This document shows, in pieces, positions 1 to 6,102 of a DNA stretch of 6,115 nt. The notes below the pieces were generated by a model that searched no databases, was not told the origin of the DNA, and saw only the letters and a program-made list of their open reading frames with translations. Positions within the stretch are counted from its first letter, which is position 1; each line of letters begins with the position of its first letter. Source of the stretch: Polaromonas sp. (GTDB taxonomy: Bacteria > Pseudomonadota > Gammaproteobacteria > Burkholderiales > Burkholderiaceae_C); the NCBI GenBank assembly GCA_013205645.1, contig JABMMH010000090.1, positions 1-6,115 on the forward strand. The letters are read 5' to 3'. The position numbers and the translations under genes were made by a program.

Positions 1-461
1 CCGCCAACGATTTTGGGTGCTTTGGCGACCAGTTTTTGCGGGGGCGCGGCGCTGCTGGTTTTTTTGCTGGACTGGCGTTTGGCGGCCTCGGCGGCGAGTC
101 GGTCGGCTATTTTTTGGGCGCGCTGCTCGGCTGCAACATTTTTGCCCCAAGCCTTTTCCAGCGCCTCCAGATCCAGCCCGTCATGCTCGGTGAAGCTGGC
201 GTCTTCGGAGGTGATGACGGCGCGCTTCAAGTTCACTGAGATTTCTGCGTAAGGGACCCAGCTTTGACGCCATTTAAGCGCTCCGGTGGTGTTCGTCACG
301 CGGAAGATTTCTGAGCGTTGAAAAGCGGTGGACTCAGGTGCAAGAACGGCCATCAACGCGATACGACCGACAAAATAAAGCTGCAGCGACAACAAGGCCA
401 CGAGCAGCAGCATGAGCAGCTTGAACAGCGGCCGCAGCAGGCTTCTCGCCGCGAGGCTCAT
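1..461 (-). CDS. mtgA: Monofunctional biosynthetic peptidoglycan transglycosylase MtgA (partial, C-terminal part beyond the window)
   Basis: This is the N-terminal 153 codons of a GT51 glycosyltransferase, which polymerises lipid II into glycan strands on the periplasmic face of the inner membrane. Seen: a basic N-terminus, one hydrophobic membrane anchor at about residues 12-40, then the first GT51 motif SEDASFTEHDGLD (85-97), in which E86 matches the family's catalytic glutamate and H93/G95 are the usual conserved positions. The reading frame leaves the window at KIVGG, directly before where the second motif (G-S/A-T-I-T/S-Q-Q) is expected. Between the motifs lies a Lys/Ala/Ser/Gln-rich stretch (about 109-149), much longer than in E. 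coli MtgA. The start ATG overlaps the aroE stop as ATGA, which suggests translational coupling. No Shine-Dalgarno sequence is visible. There is no frameshift within the visible part; truncation is only by the window edge. The lack of a transpeptidase domain cannot be confirmed here, so a bifunctional PBP remains a remote alternative. Confidence 0.9.
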   Translation of the reverse strand, partial: MSLAARSLLRPLFKLLMLLLVALLSLQLYFVGRIALMAVLAPESTAFQRSEIFRVTNTTGALKWRQSWVPYAEISVNLKRAVITSEDASFTEHDGLDLEALEKAWGKNVAAEQRAQKIADRLAAEAAKRQSSKKTSSAAPPQKLVAKAPKIVG

Positions 462-1297
462 GGCTGCGCTGCCCGCATTTCTTGCAAGACCTGCGCCGAC
501 GGCGGCCGGACGCCGCGCCACAGCAGAAAGGCCTCGGCCGCTTGCTCGACCAGCATGCCGAGCCCATCGCGGCCGATGCCGCCGTGGTCGCGGGCCCATT
601 GCAGCAGGGGCGCGGCGGCTGGGCCATACATCATGTCGTAGACCAGCGTGCCGGCTTTGAGCACGCTGGCCGGCACCGGCACGCCAGCGCCGCTCAGGCT
701 GGTGGCGCTGGCGTTGATGACCACGTCAAACGGGCCGCCGGGTGACGCTAGCGCTTGCGTGCTCAACTCGGTGTGTTGCAAGGCTTGTTGCAGCGATGGA
801 TGGGCGCGGTGCCTAAGGACAAGTGCTTCGGCTTTGTCCAAGCTGCGGTTGACCACCACCAGTTTGTGCGGCCTGGCCAGTAACAGCGGCGCCAGCACAC
901 CGGCGGCGGCACCGCCAGCGCCAATCAGCAACACGTCACGGCCGGCCAGTGAGACGCCGGCATTGTGTTCAATGTCGCGCACCAGACCGACGCCATCGGT
1001 GTTGTCGGCGAAGACCTGGCCGGCTTCGAACCTCAAGGTGTTGGCGGCCAGCGCGAGTTGCGCACGCGCGCTGGCGACCTGTGCTGCGGCAAAGGCTTCA
1101 AACTTGAAGGGCACGGTGACGTTGCAGCCGAGCACGCCTTCTTGCTGCAATTGGGTCAGTGCGTCGGCAAAGCCGTCCAGCGGCACAAGCAAGCGGTCGT
1201 AAGCCATAGCTTCGCCGGTCAAAGCCGCAAAGCGGGCGTGGATCTTAGGTGACTGGCTGTGAGCGATCGGGTTGCCGATGACGACGTAACGGTTCAT
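458..1297 (-). CDS. aroE: Shikimate dehydrogenase (NADP+), AroE
   Basis: Shikimate dehydrogenase reduces 3-dehydroshikimate to shikimate with NADPH, the fourth step of the shikimate pathway to aromatic amino acids and folate; it is cytoplasmic. The 279 residues are a normal length. Seen in order: substrate-binding GNPIAHSQSPKIH (8-20) with the Ser pair contacting shikimate, the catalytic loop NVTVPFK (59-65) with K65, N86, and NTDG (99-102) with D101 as the partner of the catalytic lysine. Then come the Rossmann nucleotide loop GAGGAA (126-131), NRSLDK (150-155) with the Asn-Arg typical of NADP preference, and the C-terminal DGLGMLVEQAAEAF (244-257) with Q252. The start is firm: an in-frame TAA lies two codons upstream (1301-1303). 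A weak GAG about 8 nt before the ATG is the only ribosome-site candidate. It sits 27 nt after the TonB-like gene and overlaps mtgA by 4 nt. All key residues are present, so it should be AroE rather than a YdiB or quinate-type paralogue. Confidence 0.97.
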   Translation of the reverse strand: MNRYVVIGNPIAHSQSPKIHARFAALTGEAMAYDRLLVPLDGFADALTQLQQEGVLGCNVTVPFKFEAFAAAQVASARAQLALAANTLRFEAGQVFADNTDGVGLVRDIEHNAGVSLAGRDVLLIGAGGAAAGVLAPLLLARPHKLVVVNRSLDKAEALVLRHRAHPSLQQALQHTELSTQALASPGGPFDVVINASATSLSGAGVPVPASVLKAGTLVYDMMYGPAAAPLLQWARDHGGIGRDGLGMLVEQAAEAFLLWRGVRPPSAQVLQEMRAAQP

Positions 1298-1324
1298 TTT
1301 TTAGGCTCGTCTCTTGATGGGTGT

Positions 1325-2182
1325 TCAGCGTTGACTCATCTGGGTTTGCAAGGTGTCGTCACGCGTGAATGTGAAGCGCGACACCACCACAATTTGGTCG
1401 GCCTGGCGACGCATGTCGGCGGTGAAGCTTCCAAACGGTGCCGACCGCAAGGCGATGCTTTGCGCTTGTCGGTCTAGCGCGAGGTTACCCGAGCTTTGCA
1501 TGACTTCGCTGGCCAGCAGTTGGCCGTTGGCATTCACTGTCAAGGCCATGGTCAGTTCGCCATAAATCTTTTTGCCCCGGAGCGCTGGAAAGGCGGTCGT
1601 GCCCTGACTTTCAATCTTACGGCGCAAGCGGTCGTAATACAGCGCGTAGGCCTCTTCGCGGGTGGCTGGGCTGATGTAACGTTTCCTGGGTCGCTCGTTT
1701 TCGGCGCTGATGCGTTTTTCGATTTCGGCCAGAATGTTCATCAGTTGCCGGCGTTTTTCTTCACGCTCGGCCTGCGCCGGGTCTTGCGCCATGCGCGCGA
1801 CAATCGGCGGCGGCATCGCGGCGAGTTGTTTTTGGATCTGCGTCAGCAGCTGCATTTGCTTGGCCTGCATGGACTCGATCTTGCGCTGGACTTCTTCTGC
1901 CGTGTCAGCCAAATCGGTCAATGCCGAAGGCGATAAAGGCGGTAGAGGCGATGAGGCGCGGCCTTTGTCCAGGTCGCCGCCACCAGCCAGAGAAAACTGC
2001 GCGATGGCTTGGGCTTTGTCAGGCCGCTCGTTGGCCTTGCTGTTGACCAAGATCACTTCCAGCGGCGTGTCCTGGAAAATCCGGTCAAATTGCGCCGGAT
2101 CGACAAAACGCACAGCCAGCAGCAAGGCGTGCAGCAACACTGAAACGGCCAAGGCCAGTTGCAGGGTGCCGGGCAATTTCAC
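1325..2182 (-). CDS. TonB-family energy transducer with coiled-coil spacer
   Basis: This is a predicted inner-membrane-anchored, periplasm-spanning protein of 285 residues. Seen: an N-terminal hydrophobic segment (about 8-26) carrying S14-xxx-H18, the same SxxxH spacing that TonB uses to engage ExbB. Next is a short Pro/Ser-rich stretch (77-88), a charged Gln/Glu/Lys/Arg-rich helical region (about 95-165, likely coiled coil, broken by MPPP at 123-126), and a C-terminal TonB/TolA-like domain (about 175-274) with YYDRLRRKIE and SSGNLALD. Known: such proteins couple the proton motive force through ExbB/ExbD to outer-membrane receptors. Inferred: a TonB-like or TolA-like role; no exbB, exbD or receptor gene lies in the window. 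The start is GTG. It is the most upstream possible start, because the ten codons between the preceding gene's in-frame TAA and this GTG contain no ATG, GTG, TTG or CTG; TTG at codon 3 is an alternative. No Shine-Dalgarno is visible. Substrate or partner is unknown. Confidence 0.82.
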   Translation of the reverse strand: MKLPGTLQLALAVSVLLHALLLAVRFVDPAQFDRIFQDTPLEVILVNSKANERPDKAQAIAQFSLAGGGDLDKGRASSPLPPLSPSALTDLADTAEEVQRKIESMQAKQMQLLTQIQKQLAAMPPPIVARMAQDPAQAEREEKRRQLMNILAEIEKRISAENERPRKRYISPATREEAYALYYDRLRRKIESQGTTAFPALRGKKIYGELTMALTVNANGQLLASEVMQSSGNLALDRQAQSIALRSAPFGSFTADMRRQADQIVVVSRFTFTRDDTLQTQMSQR

Positions 2183-2212
2183 GGGTGGGCTGCTGCTGTG
2201 AGACGCCGCTGT

Positions 2213-4288
2213 TTAGGCGGCCGGCGCGCTGGCGGCGTTGGCTGCATCGCTGTCAGGCTCGTTCAGGTCCACGGCGATCGAGATCGGGCCGGCGGCGAAT
2301 TCGGATTCTTCGGAGTCCAAGTCCTTCTCTCCAGTGGCTGCGGCGTCTTCTGGCTCGGTATCGAGCCGCTCGATCACGGTGCTGTGAATGTCCAGCGTGA
2401 TCTCGTCAATCTCGCCCAGTTTGACGCGCACCCGTGCGCCGCGCGGCAGGCCTTGCGCGCCCGCTGCCGGCAGCACCAGCGGCAAGTCATCGGCGCGCAC
2501 CAAGTTGTCTTTGAAGAAGGTCGCGGTGAGCTCGGTGATGCCGTTTTGCTGCAAGTACTTGAGCGTCCAATAACGTTCAATGCCGGACTGAAAACCGTTG
2601 TAGGCGCTGTAGGCCGCATCGAAGCCAGAGATGATGGCGAAGAGCTCCGTGTCGCGTTGCTTGAACGGTGCAGCCAGCGCGGCGGTGCGGCCATGCCGCA
2701 CGCAAGAAATGATCTGCCACTGGTTCACCAAGTCGACATAACGGCGTAGCGGTGAGGTGCTCCAAGCATAGCTTTTGACGCCAATGCCAGCGTGCGGCAA
2801 GGCCTTGGTGCCCATGCGCACTTTGACGCCCGGCGCCATGCTGGCTTGGCTGCGGTAAATGCCCGGCACGCCATGTTCGGCCAGCCATTCGCCCCAGGTG
2901 CTGTTGGCCAAAATCATGGCTTCGGCGACGATCAAGTCGAGCGGCGCTCCGCGCTGGCGAATGCTGATGCTGACGGCCTCATCACCTTGCGGTTCGCCGC
3001 CGCTAGGGTTGTCGAGCTTGAAGTTGTAGTCGGGCCGGTTGAAGTTCTCGGGCTTGCCGCGCACCACTTCGCGCTGCGCCTTGAGGTGACGCGCCAGCCG
3101 GTGTAAAAAGCACAGCTCGACGCCCCAAGCGATGTCAGCCGGCGGTGCGCTGGCCAGTGCGGTTTCAAAAAAGGCTTCGGTGAAGGTGGTGTCGAGTTTG
3201 TCGTGACGCAGGTTGCTGATGATAGGCACCAGGTCGAGCCGTGTGACGCTCTCGCGAATCTCCAGCGTGGCTTCGTCCAGCGTGACGTAGAGCGACAAGG
3301 CTGGGCAGTTGCGGCCTTCTTGCAGCGTGTAGTTTTGCACCACCTCGTCGGGCAGCATGGTCAGCTTGTAGCCGGGCATGTAGACCGTCGACAAGCGCGC
3401 CCGACCGATCGTGTCGATGGCACTGCCGGGTTGCACCGCAAGTCCGGGCGCTGCAATGTGAATGCCCAGCGTGATGCTGCCGCTGCCGAAGCCTTGCACC
3501 GACAGTGCATCGTCAATTTCCGTGGTGCTGGAGTCGTCGATGGAAAAAGCCCGCACATCGGCCAAAGGCAATTCGTCCGGGGCAGCCGGCGCTTGCAAGG
3601 CCGGAAAGCCGGTGCCTTTGGGAAAGTTCTCGAACAAGAAGCGCTTCCAGTGGAACTGGTAGGCCGAGGCGATTGCGCCAGCGCGCTGCAACAAGTCCAG
3701 CGGCTGCAGATGCGTGGCGCGTGCCGCTTCAACCACGGCTTTGTATTCAGCGCTGTTTTTGTCGGGCTTGAAGAGAATCTTGTACAGCTGCTCGCGCACA
3801 GGGTCTGGGCACTGGCCTTGCGCCAGTTCTTCGGCCCAGCTGGTGATTTGCGCGGCGAGTAGTTTTTTCTTCTCGATGCCGGCCAGCGCCAGTTGCAAAA
3901 TGTCGGCCGGGGCTTTTTTGAAGCGGCCTTTGCCGGCGCGGCGAAAGTAGTGCGGCGACTCAAACAGCCGGAACAAAGCCGCCGCCTGTTGCTCGATGCT
4001 GGGTGCTTGGCTCGGGTCGGCGCTGAAATAGTCGCGCGCCATGTCGGCAAAACCGAATTCTTCGTCGCTGGCGAATTCCCAGGCCAAGTCGAGGTCAATC
4101 TCTAGACTGAGCAGCTGACCTTTGGCGACCAATTCGGCGGGTGCGGGTTTTTCAAACTTCAGCAGGGCGTGGGCGGCTTTGACCTTGACCCGCTTACCGG
4201 AGTCCAGTTCGACCTGCAGTGAGGCGTCGGATTCCGACAGGATGCGGCCGGCCAGAAATTTACCGGCTTCTTCAAACAATGTGTACAT
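2213..4288 (-). CDS. RNB-domain (RNase II family) 3'-5' exoribonuclease
   Basis: This is a cytoplasmic enzyme of 691 residues predicted to degrade single-stranded RNA from the 3' end in a metal-dependent way. Seen: an N-terminal small beta-rich module (about 1-48) beginning FEEAGKF, then a charged helical region (about 75-230). The RNB catalytic core follows (about 240-575), with metal-site motif IDDSSTTEIDDALS (250-263; acidic residues D251, E257, D259, D260), EAMILAN (456-462) and TSPLRRYVDL (511-520), whose arginines match the RNA- and phosphate-contacting ones of RNase II. A short beta-rich S1-like segment (about 585-640) comes next, and then an acidic, Ala-rich tail (643-691) that looks disordered. 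The architecture lacks the long cold-shock and S1 modules of RNase R, so neither rnb nor rnr is assigned. By alignment to E. coli RNase II, Glu replaces one of four active-site aspartates. The start ATG is supported by the family-like N-terminus; upstream sequence stays open into yqiA without an obvious better start. A GGGA lies 11 nt upstream. Confidence 0.92.
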   Translation of the reverse strand: MYTLFEEAGKFLAGRILSESDASLQVELDSGKRVKVKAAHALLKFEKPAPAELVAKGQLLSLEIDLDLAWEFASDEEFGFADMARDYFSADPSQAPSIEQQAAALFRLFESPHYFRRAGKGRFKKAPADILQLALAGIEKKKLLAAQITSWAEELAQGQCPDPVREQLYKILFKPDKNSAEYKAVVEAARATHLQPLDLLQRAGAIASAYQFHWKRFLFENFPKGTGFPALQAPAAPDELPLADVRAFSIDDSSTTEIDDALSVQGFGSGSITLGIHIAAPGLAVQPGSAIDTIGRARLSTVYMPGYKLTMLPDEVVQNYTLQEGRNCPALSLYVTLDEATLEIRESVTRLDLVPIISNLRHDKLDTTFTEAFFETALASAPPADIAWGVELCFLHRLARHLKAQREVVRGKPENFNRPDYNFKLDNPSGGEPQGDEAVSISIRQRGAPLDLIVAEAMILANSTWGEWLAEHGVPGIYRSQASMAPGVKVRMGTKALPHAGIGVKSYAWSTSPLRRYVDLVNQWQIISCVRHGRTAALAAPFKQRDTELFAIISGFDAAYSAYNGFQSGIERYWTLKYLQQNGITELTATFFKDNLVRADDLPLVLPAAGAQGLPRGARVRVKLGEIDEITLDIHSTVIERLDTEPEDAAATGEKDLDSEESEFAAGPISIAVDLNEPDSDAANAASAPAA

Positions 4289-4328
4289 GCGCCGAATTGT
4301 CCCATGGGCCCGGCCAGCCTTAGCGTTT

Positions 4329-4913
4329 TCAGGCCAAGTCTAAAAAGGCCAGAACATCGTCCAAGTGGGCGTCGAAATCGCTGAGGGCGTGGTCGCCGCC
4401 TTCCAGCAGCTTCAGGTGGGCCTCAGCGTAGCGGCTGCTCATCTCGCGCCAGTCCAGCACTTCGTCGCCTTTGGCGATGATGGCCAGCAAACGCTCGGGA
4501 TGTAGCAAGGAACCGGCTTGGAGGTCTTGCAGTTCCTGCACAAACTCTGGTTTGAAGAAAAAAGTCTCCAACGGGTCATGCCAACTGGTTTGCTCACCGA
4601 TGTAACGGCTCAAGTCGCGCGCCGGGTCGATCGCCGGATTCAGCAGAACGGCTTTGCAGCCGGTTTGCGCGGCAATCCAGGTCGCGTAAAAGCCGCCCAG
4701 TGACGAGCCGACGACGGCCTTGTTCTGAGCCGGCCAGTCGGCTGTACCGGCCATCAGCAATGCCATGGCTTCTTTGGGTGACGGCGGCAACTGCGGGCAC
4801 CACCAATGCACTTGTGGGTGGCCGGACTGAACGGTGTCGGCCATTTTCATGGCTTTCATGGAGCGCGGCGAGGAGCGAAAACCGTGCAGGTAAAGCAGGT
4901 GGGTGATGGTCAT
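4329..4913 (-). CDS. yqiA: YqiA-family alpha/beta-hydrolase esterase
   Basis: This is a small cytoplasmic alpha/beta-hydrolase of 194 residues, matching E. coli YqiA (about 193). Seen: N-terminal LLYLHGFRSSPRSMKA (6-21) forming the oxyanion-side HG loop, PQLPPSP (40-46), nucleophile elbow GSSLGG (69-74) with S71 in the G-x-S-x-G pattern, NPA (92-94), GDEVLDWR (149-156) with D150 as likely acid, and EGGDHALSDF (171-180) with H175 completing the triad. Known: E. coli YqiA hydrolyses short acyl esters in vitro, and its physiological substrate is not established. It is the first gene of the leftward cluster, 40 nt before the RNB gene, and diverges from rodA. The start is firm at its upstream limit: an in-frame TAA lies at 4938-4940 with no start codon before this ATG. 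An out-of-frame ATG 8 nt upstream opens only three codons and ends across this start. No Shine-Dalgarno is evident. Confidence 0.92.
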   Translation of the reverse strand: MTITHLLYLHGFRSSPRSMKAMKMADTVQSGHPQVHWWCPQLPPSPKEAMALLMAGTADWPAQNKAVVGSSLGGFYATWIAAQTGCKAVLLNPAIDPARDLSRYIGEQTSWHDPLETFFFKPEFVQELQDLQAGSLLHPERLLAIIAKGDEVLDWREMSSRYAEAHLKLLEGGDHALSDFDAHLDDVLAFLDLA

Positions 4914-4944
4914 GAGGTCATGGTAGCTGGCAGATAATTAGCGC
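4914..4944. promoter_or_regulatory. Divergent yqiA/rodA start region with a candidate -10 for rodA
   Basis: These 31 bp separate two divergent start codons, so any promoters must overlap coding sequence. On the plus strand GATAAT at 4933-4938 differs from the sigma-70 -10 consensus by one base. A start 6-7 nt downstream would fall on or next to the rodA ATG and give a leaderless or nearly leaderless mRNA. At the expected spacing the -35 region (around 4909-4916) matches TTGACA poorly, and no extended -10 TG is present. The region is A/T-rich only at 4932-4940. The minus strand shows no clear promoter. The assignment is weak. Confidence 0.25.
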
Positions 4945-6102
4945 ATGGCCGTCATTTTTGAAAAACCCTCTTTATTGCGTCGTATCGCGCCCCTGTTTCA
5001 GGGGTTTGACGGGCCCTTGGCTTTTGCCGTTTTTTTGTTGGCTGGTGCCGGGCTGCTGATCATGTATTCCTCGGGTTACGACCACGGCACCCGTTTTGCC
5101 GACCATGGCCGCAACATGCTGATTGCTGGGGCTGTCATGTTTGTTGTCGCCCAAATTCCGCCGCAGCGCCTGATGGCGTTTGCCGTGCCCATGTATGTTG
5201 CAGGCGTGACCTTGCTGATCGTGGTGGCCATTTTTGGCATCACCCGCAAGGGCGCCACGCGTTGGCTGAACATCGGCGTGACGGTCATCCAGCCCAGTGA
5301 AATCCTGAAAATCGCCATGCCGCTGATGCTGGCTTGGTGGTTTCAAAAGCGCGAAGGGCAGTTGCGGCCGTTTGATTTTCTGGCGGCGGGTCTGCTTTTG
5401 ATCGTGCCGGTGGGCCTCATCATGAAGCAGCCCGATCTGGGCACCTCGCTGCTGGTGCTGGCGGCAGGGTTGGCGGTGATTTTCTTTGCCGGTTTGAGTT
5501 GGCGGCTGATTCTGCCGCCAGTGCTACTGGCTGCGGTGGGCATCATCTTGGTGGTCTTGCTGGGGCCGCAGTTGTGCGCCGACGGCGTGCGTTGGCCGAT
5601 CTTGCACGACTACCAGCAGCAGCGTATTTGCACGCTGCTAGACCCGACCCGGGACCCCTTGGGTCGGGGTTTTCACATCATTCAGGGGATGATCGCGATT
5701 GGCTCCGGCGGTATTTTCGGCAAGGGCTTCATGGCCGGTACGCAAACACATCTGGAGTTCATCCCAGAGCGCACCACCGACTTTATTTTTGCCGCTTTTG
5801 CTGAAGAGTTCGGGCTGTTGGGCAACCTGCTCTTGATCGGCGCTTTTATTTTCTTGATCCTGCGCGGCTTGGCCATTGCCTTGGACGCACCGACGCTGTT
5901 CGCCCGGCTGCTGGCGGGTTCGGTGACCATGATTTTCTTCACCTATGCGTTCGTCAACATGGGCATGGTCAGCGGTATTTTGCCGGTGGTCGGTGTGCCT
6001 TTGCCCTTCATCAGCTATGGCGGCACGGCGATGGTCACGCTGGGGCTGGCGGTCGGTATTTTGATGTCGATCGCCAAGTCGAAACGGCTGATTCAGTCCT
6101 GA
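4945..6102 (+). CDS. rodA: Rod-shape SEDS peptidoglycan polymerase RodA
   Basis: RodA is the SEDS-family glycosyltransferase of the elongasome, polymerising lipid II with its partner PBP2 during side-wall growth. It is a polytopic inner-membrane protein of 385 residues, near the family's usual 370-ish. Seen: about ten hydrophobic segments starting at about residue 24, RKGATRWLNI and IQPSEILKIAMP (101-126), and KQPDLGTSLL (161-170) with D164. The large periplasmic loop has QQQRICTLLDPTRDP (224-238). GTQTHLEFIPERTTDFIF (265-282) carries D279, aligning with catalytic D262 of E. coli RodA. The C-terminal signature PLPFISYGGTAM (352-363) is also present. DPTRDP and LEFIPERTTDF favour RodA over FtsW. 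The start is fixed upstream by an in-frame TAG at 4939-4941, just one codon before the ATG. No Shine-Dalgarno is visible at normal spacing; a GAGGT lies 26 nt away. Its usual partner mrdA is not directly upstream; yqiA diverges there instead. The stop lies 13 nt before the window end. Confidence 0.96.
   Translation: MAVIFEKPSLLRRIAPLFQGFDGPLAFAVFLLAGAGLLIMYSSGYDHGTRFADHGRNMLIAGAVMFVVAQIPPQRLMAFAVPMYVAGVTLLIVVAIFGITRKGATRWLNIGVTVIQPSEILKIAMPLMLAWWFQKREGQLRPFDFLAAGLLLIVPVGLIMKQPDLGTSLLVLAAGLAVIFFAGLSWRLILPPVLLAAVGIILVVLLGPQLCADGVRWPILHDYQQQRICTLLDPTRDPLGRGFHIIQGMIAIGSGGIFGKGFMAGTQTHLEFIPERTTDFIFAAFAEEFGLLGNLLLIGAFIFLILRGLAIALDAPTLFARLLAGSVTMIFFTYAFVNMGMVSGILPVVGVPLPFISYGGTAMVTLGLAVGILMSIAKSKRLIQS
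5643..5668 (+). other. Terminator-like hairpin inside rodA
   Basis: CCCGACCC (5643-5650) and GGGTCGGG (5661-5668) form a perfect 8-bp GC-rich stem around a 10-nt loop. They are followed by G and four T (5669-5673). The segment encodes part of the DPTRDPLGRG loop of RodA, so the pairing could simply follow from codon choice. A second, shorter pairing (GACCC 5653-5657 with GGGTC 5661-5665) competes with it. The T-run is too short for a strong intrinsic terminator. Confidence 0.3.

Larger units (their letters stand above)
1..4913 (-). other. Probable five-gene operon: yqiA, RNB gene, tonB-like, aroE, mtgA
   Basis: All five genes face the same way. Gaps are 40, 30 and 27 nt, followed by an ATGA overlap. 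None of the three gaps shows a GC-rich hairpin followed by a T-run on the minus strand, so readthrough to mtgA is expected. The promoter must lie in the 31-bp divergent gap or inside the start of rodA; no convincing -35/-10 pair was found on the minus strand there. The unit may extend beyond the left edge. Co-transcription is inferred from spacing only. Confidence 0.7.

Noticed and set aside
648..1202. Plus-strand open frame of 184 codons opposite aroE
   Set aside because: Antisense to an aroE with all catalytic motifs present; the Ser/Ala/Thr/Leu-rich product has no domain signature.
1496..2201. Overlapping plus-strand open frames opposite the TonB-like gene
   Set aside because: Shadow frames of the coding strand; low-complexity composition and no independent start signals.
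2183..2215. RNB stop codon in the same frame as the TonB-like gene, suggesting a possible readthrough fusion
   Set aside because: A one-in-three coincidence. The stop is TAA, normally a strong terminator, and fusing a cytoplasmic nuclease to a membrane anchor makes little functional sense.
2216..2290. GC-rich low-complexity stretch at the 3' end of the RNB gene as a possible repeat or terminator
   Set aside because: It encodes the Ala/Asp-rich tail; no inverted repeat long enough for a stable hairpin was found.
3203..3862. Plus-strand open frame of 219 codons opposite the RNB gene
   Set aside because: It lies wholly antisense to a well-supported conserved gene and its product shows no recognisable motif; it fits the long shadow frames expected in GC-rich coding DNA.
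3361..4098. Minus-strand open frame of 245 codons in another frame of the RNB gene
   Set aside because: The composition (many Arg, Ser, Pro, Thr, Cys) is typical of a shifted frame, and the RNB frame is intact across the same stretch, so no frameshift or nested gene is needed.
4301..4315. Small palindromes CCCATGGG and GGGCCC between yqiA and the RNB gene
   Set aside because: The stems are only 3-4 bp with no loop and no following T-run on the minus strand; they are not a credible terminator or operator.
4920..4937. Mini-ORF MVAGR on the plus strand just before rodA, preceded by GAGGT
   Set aside because: The GAGGT is only one base from this ATG, too close to act as its ribosome site, and five codons can arise by chance. 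If transcription starts near 4945 it would not even be transcribed.
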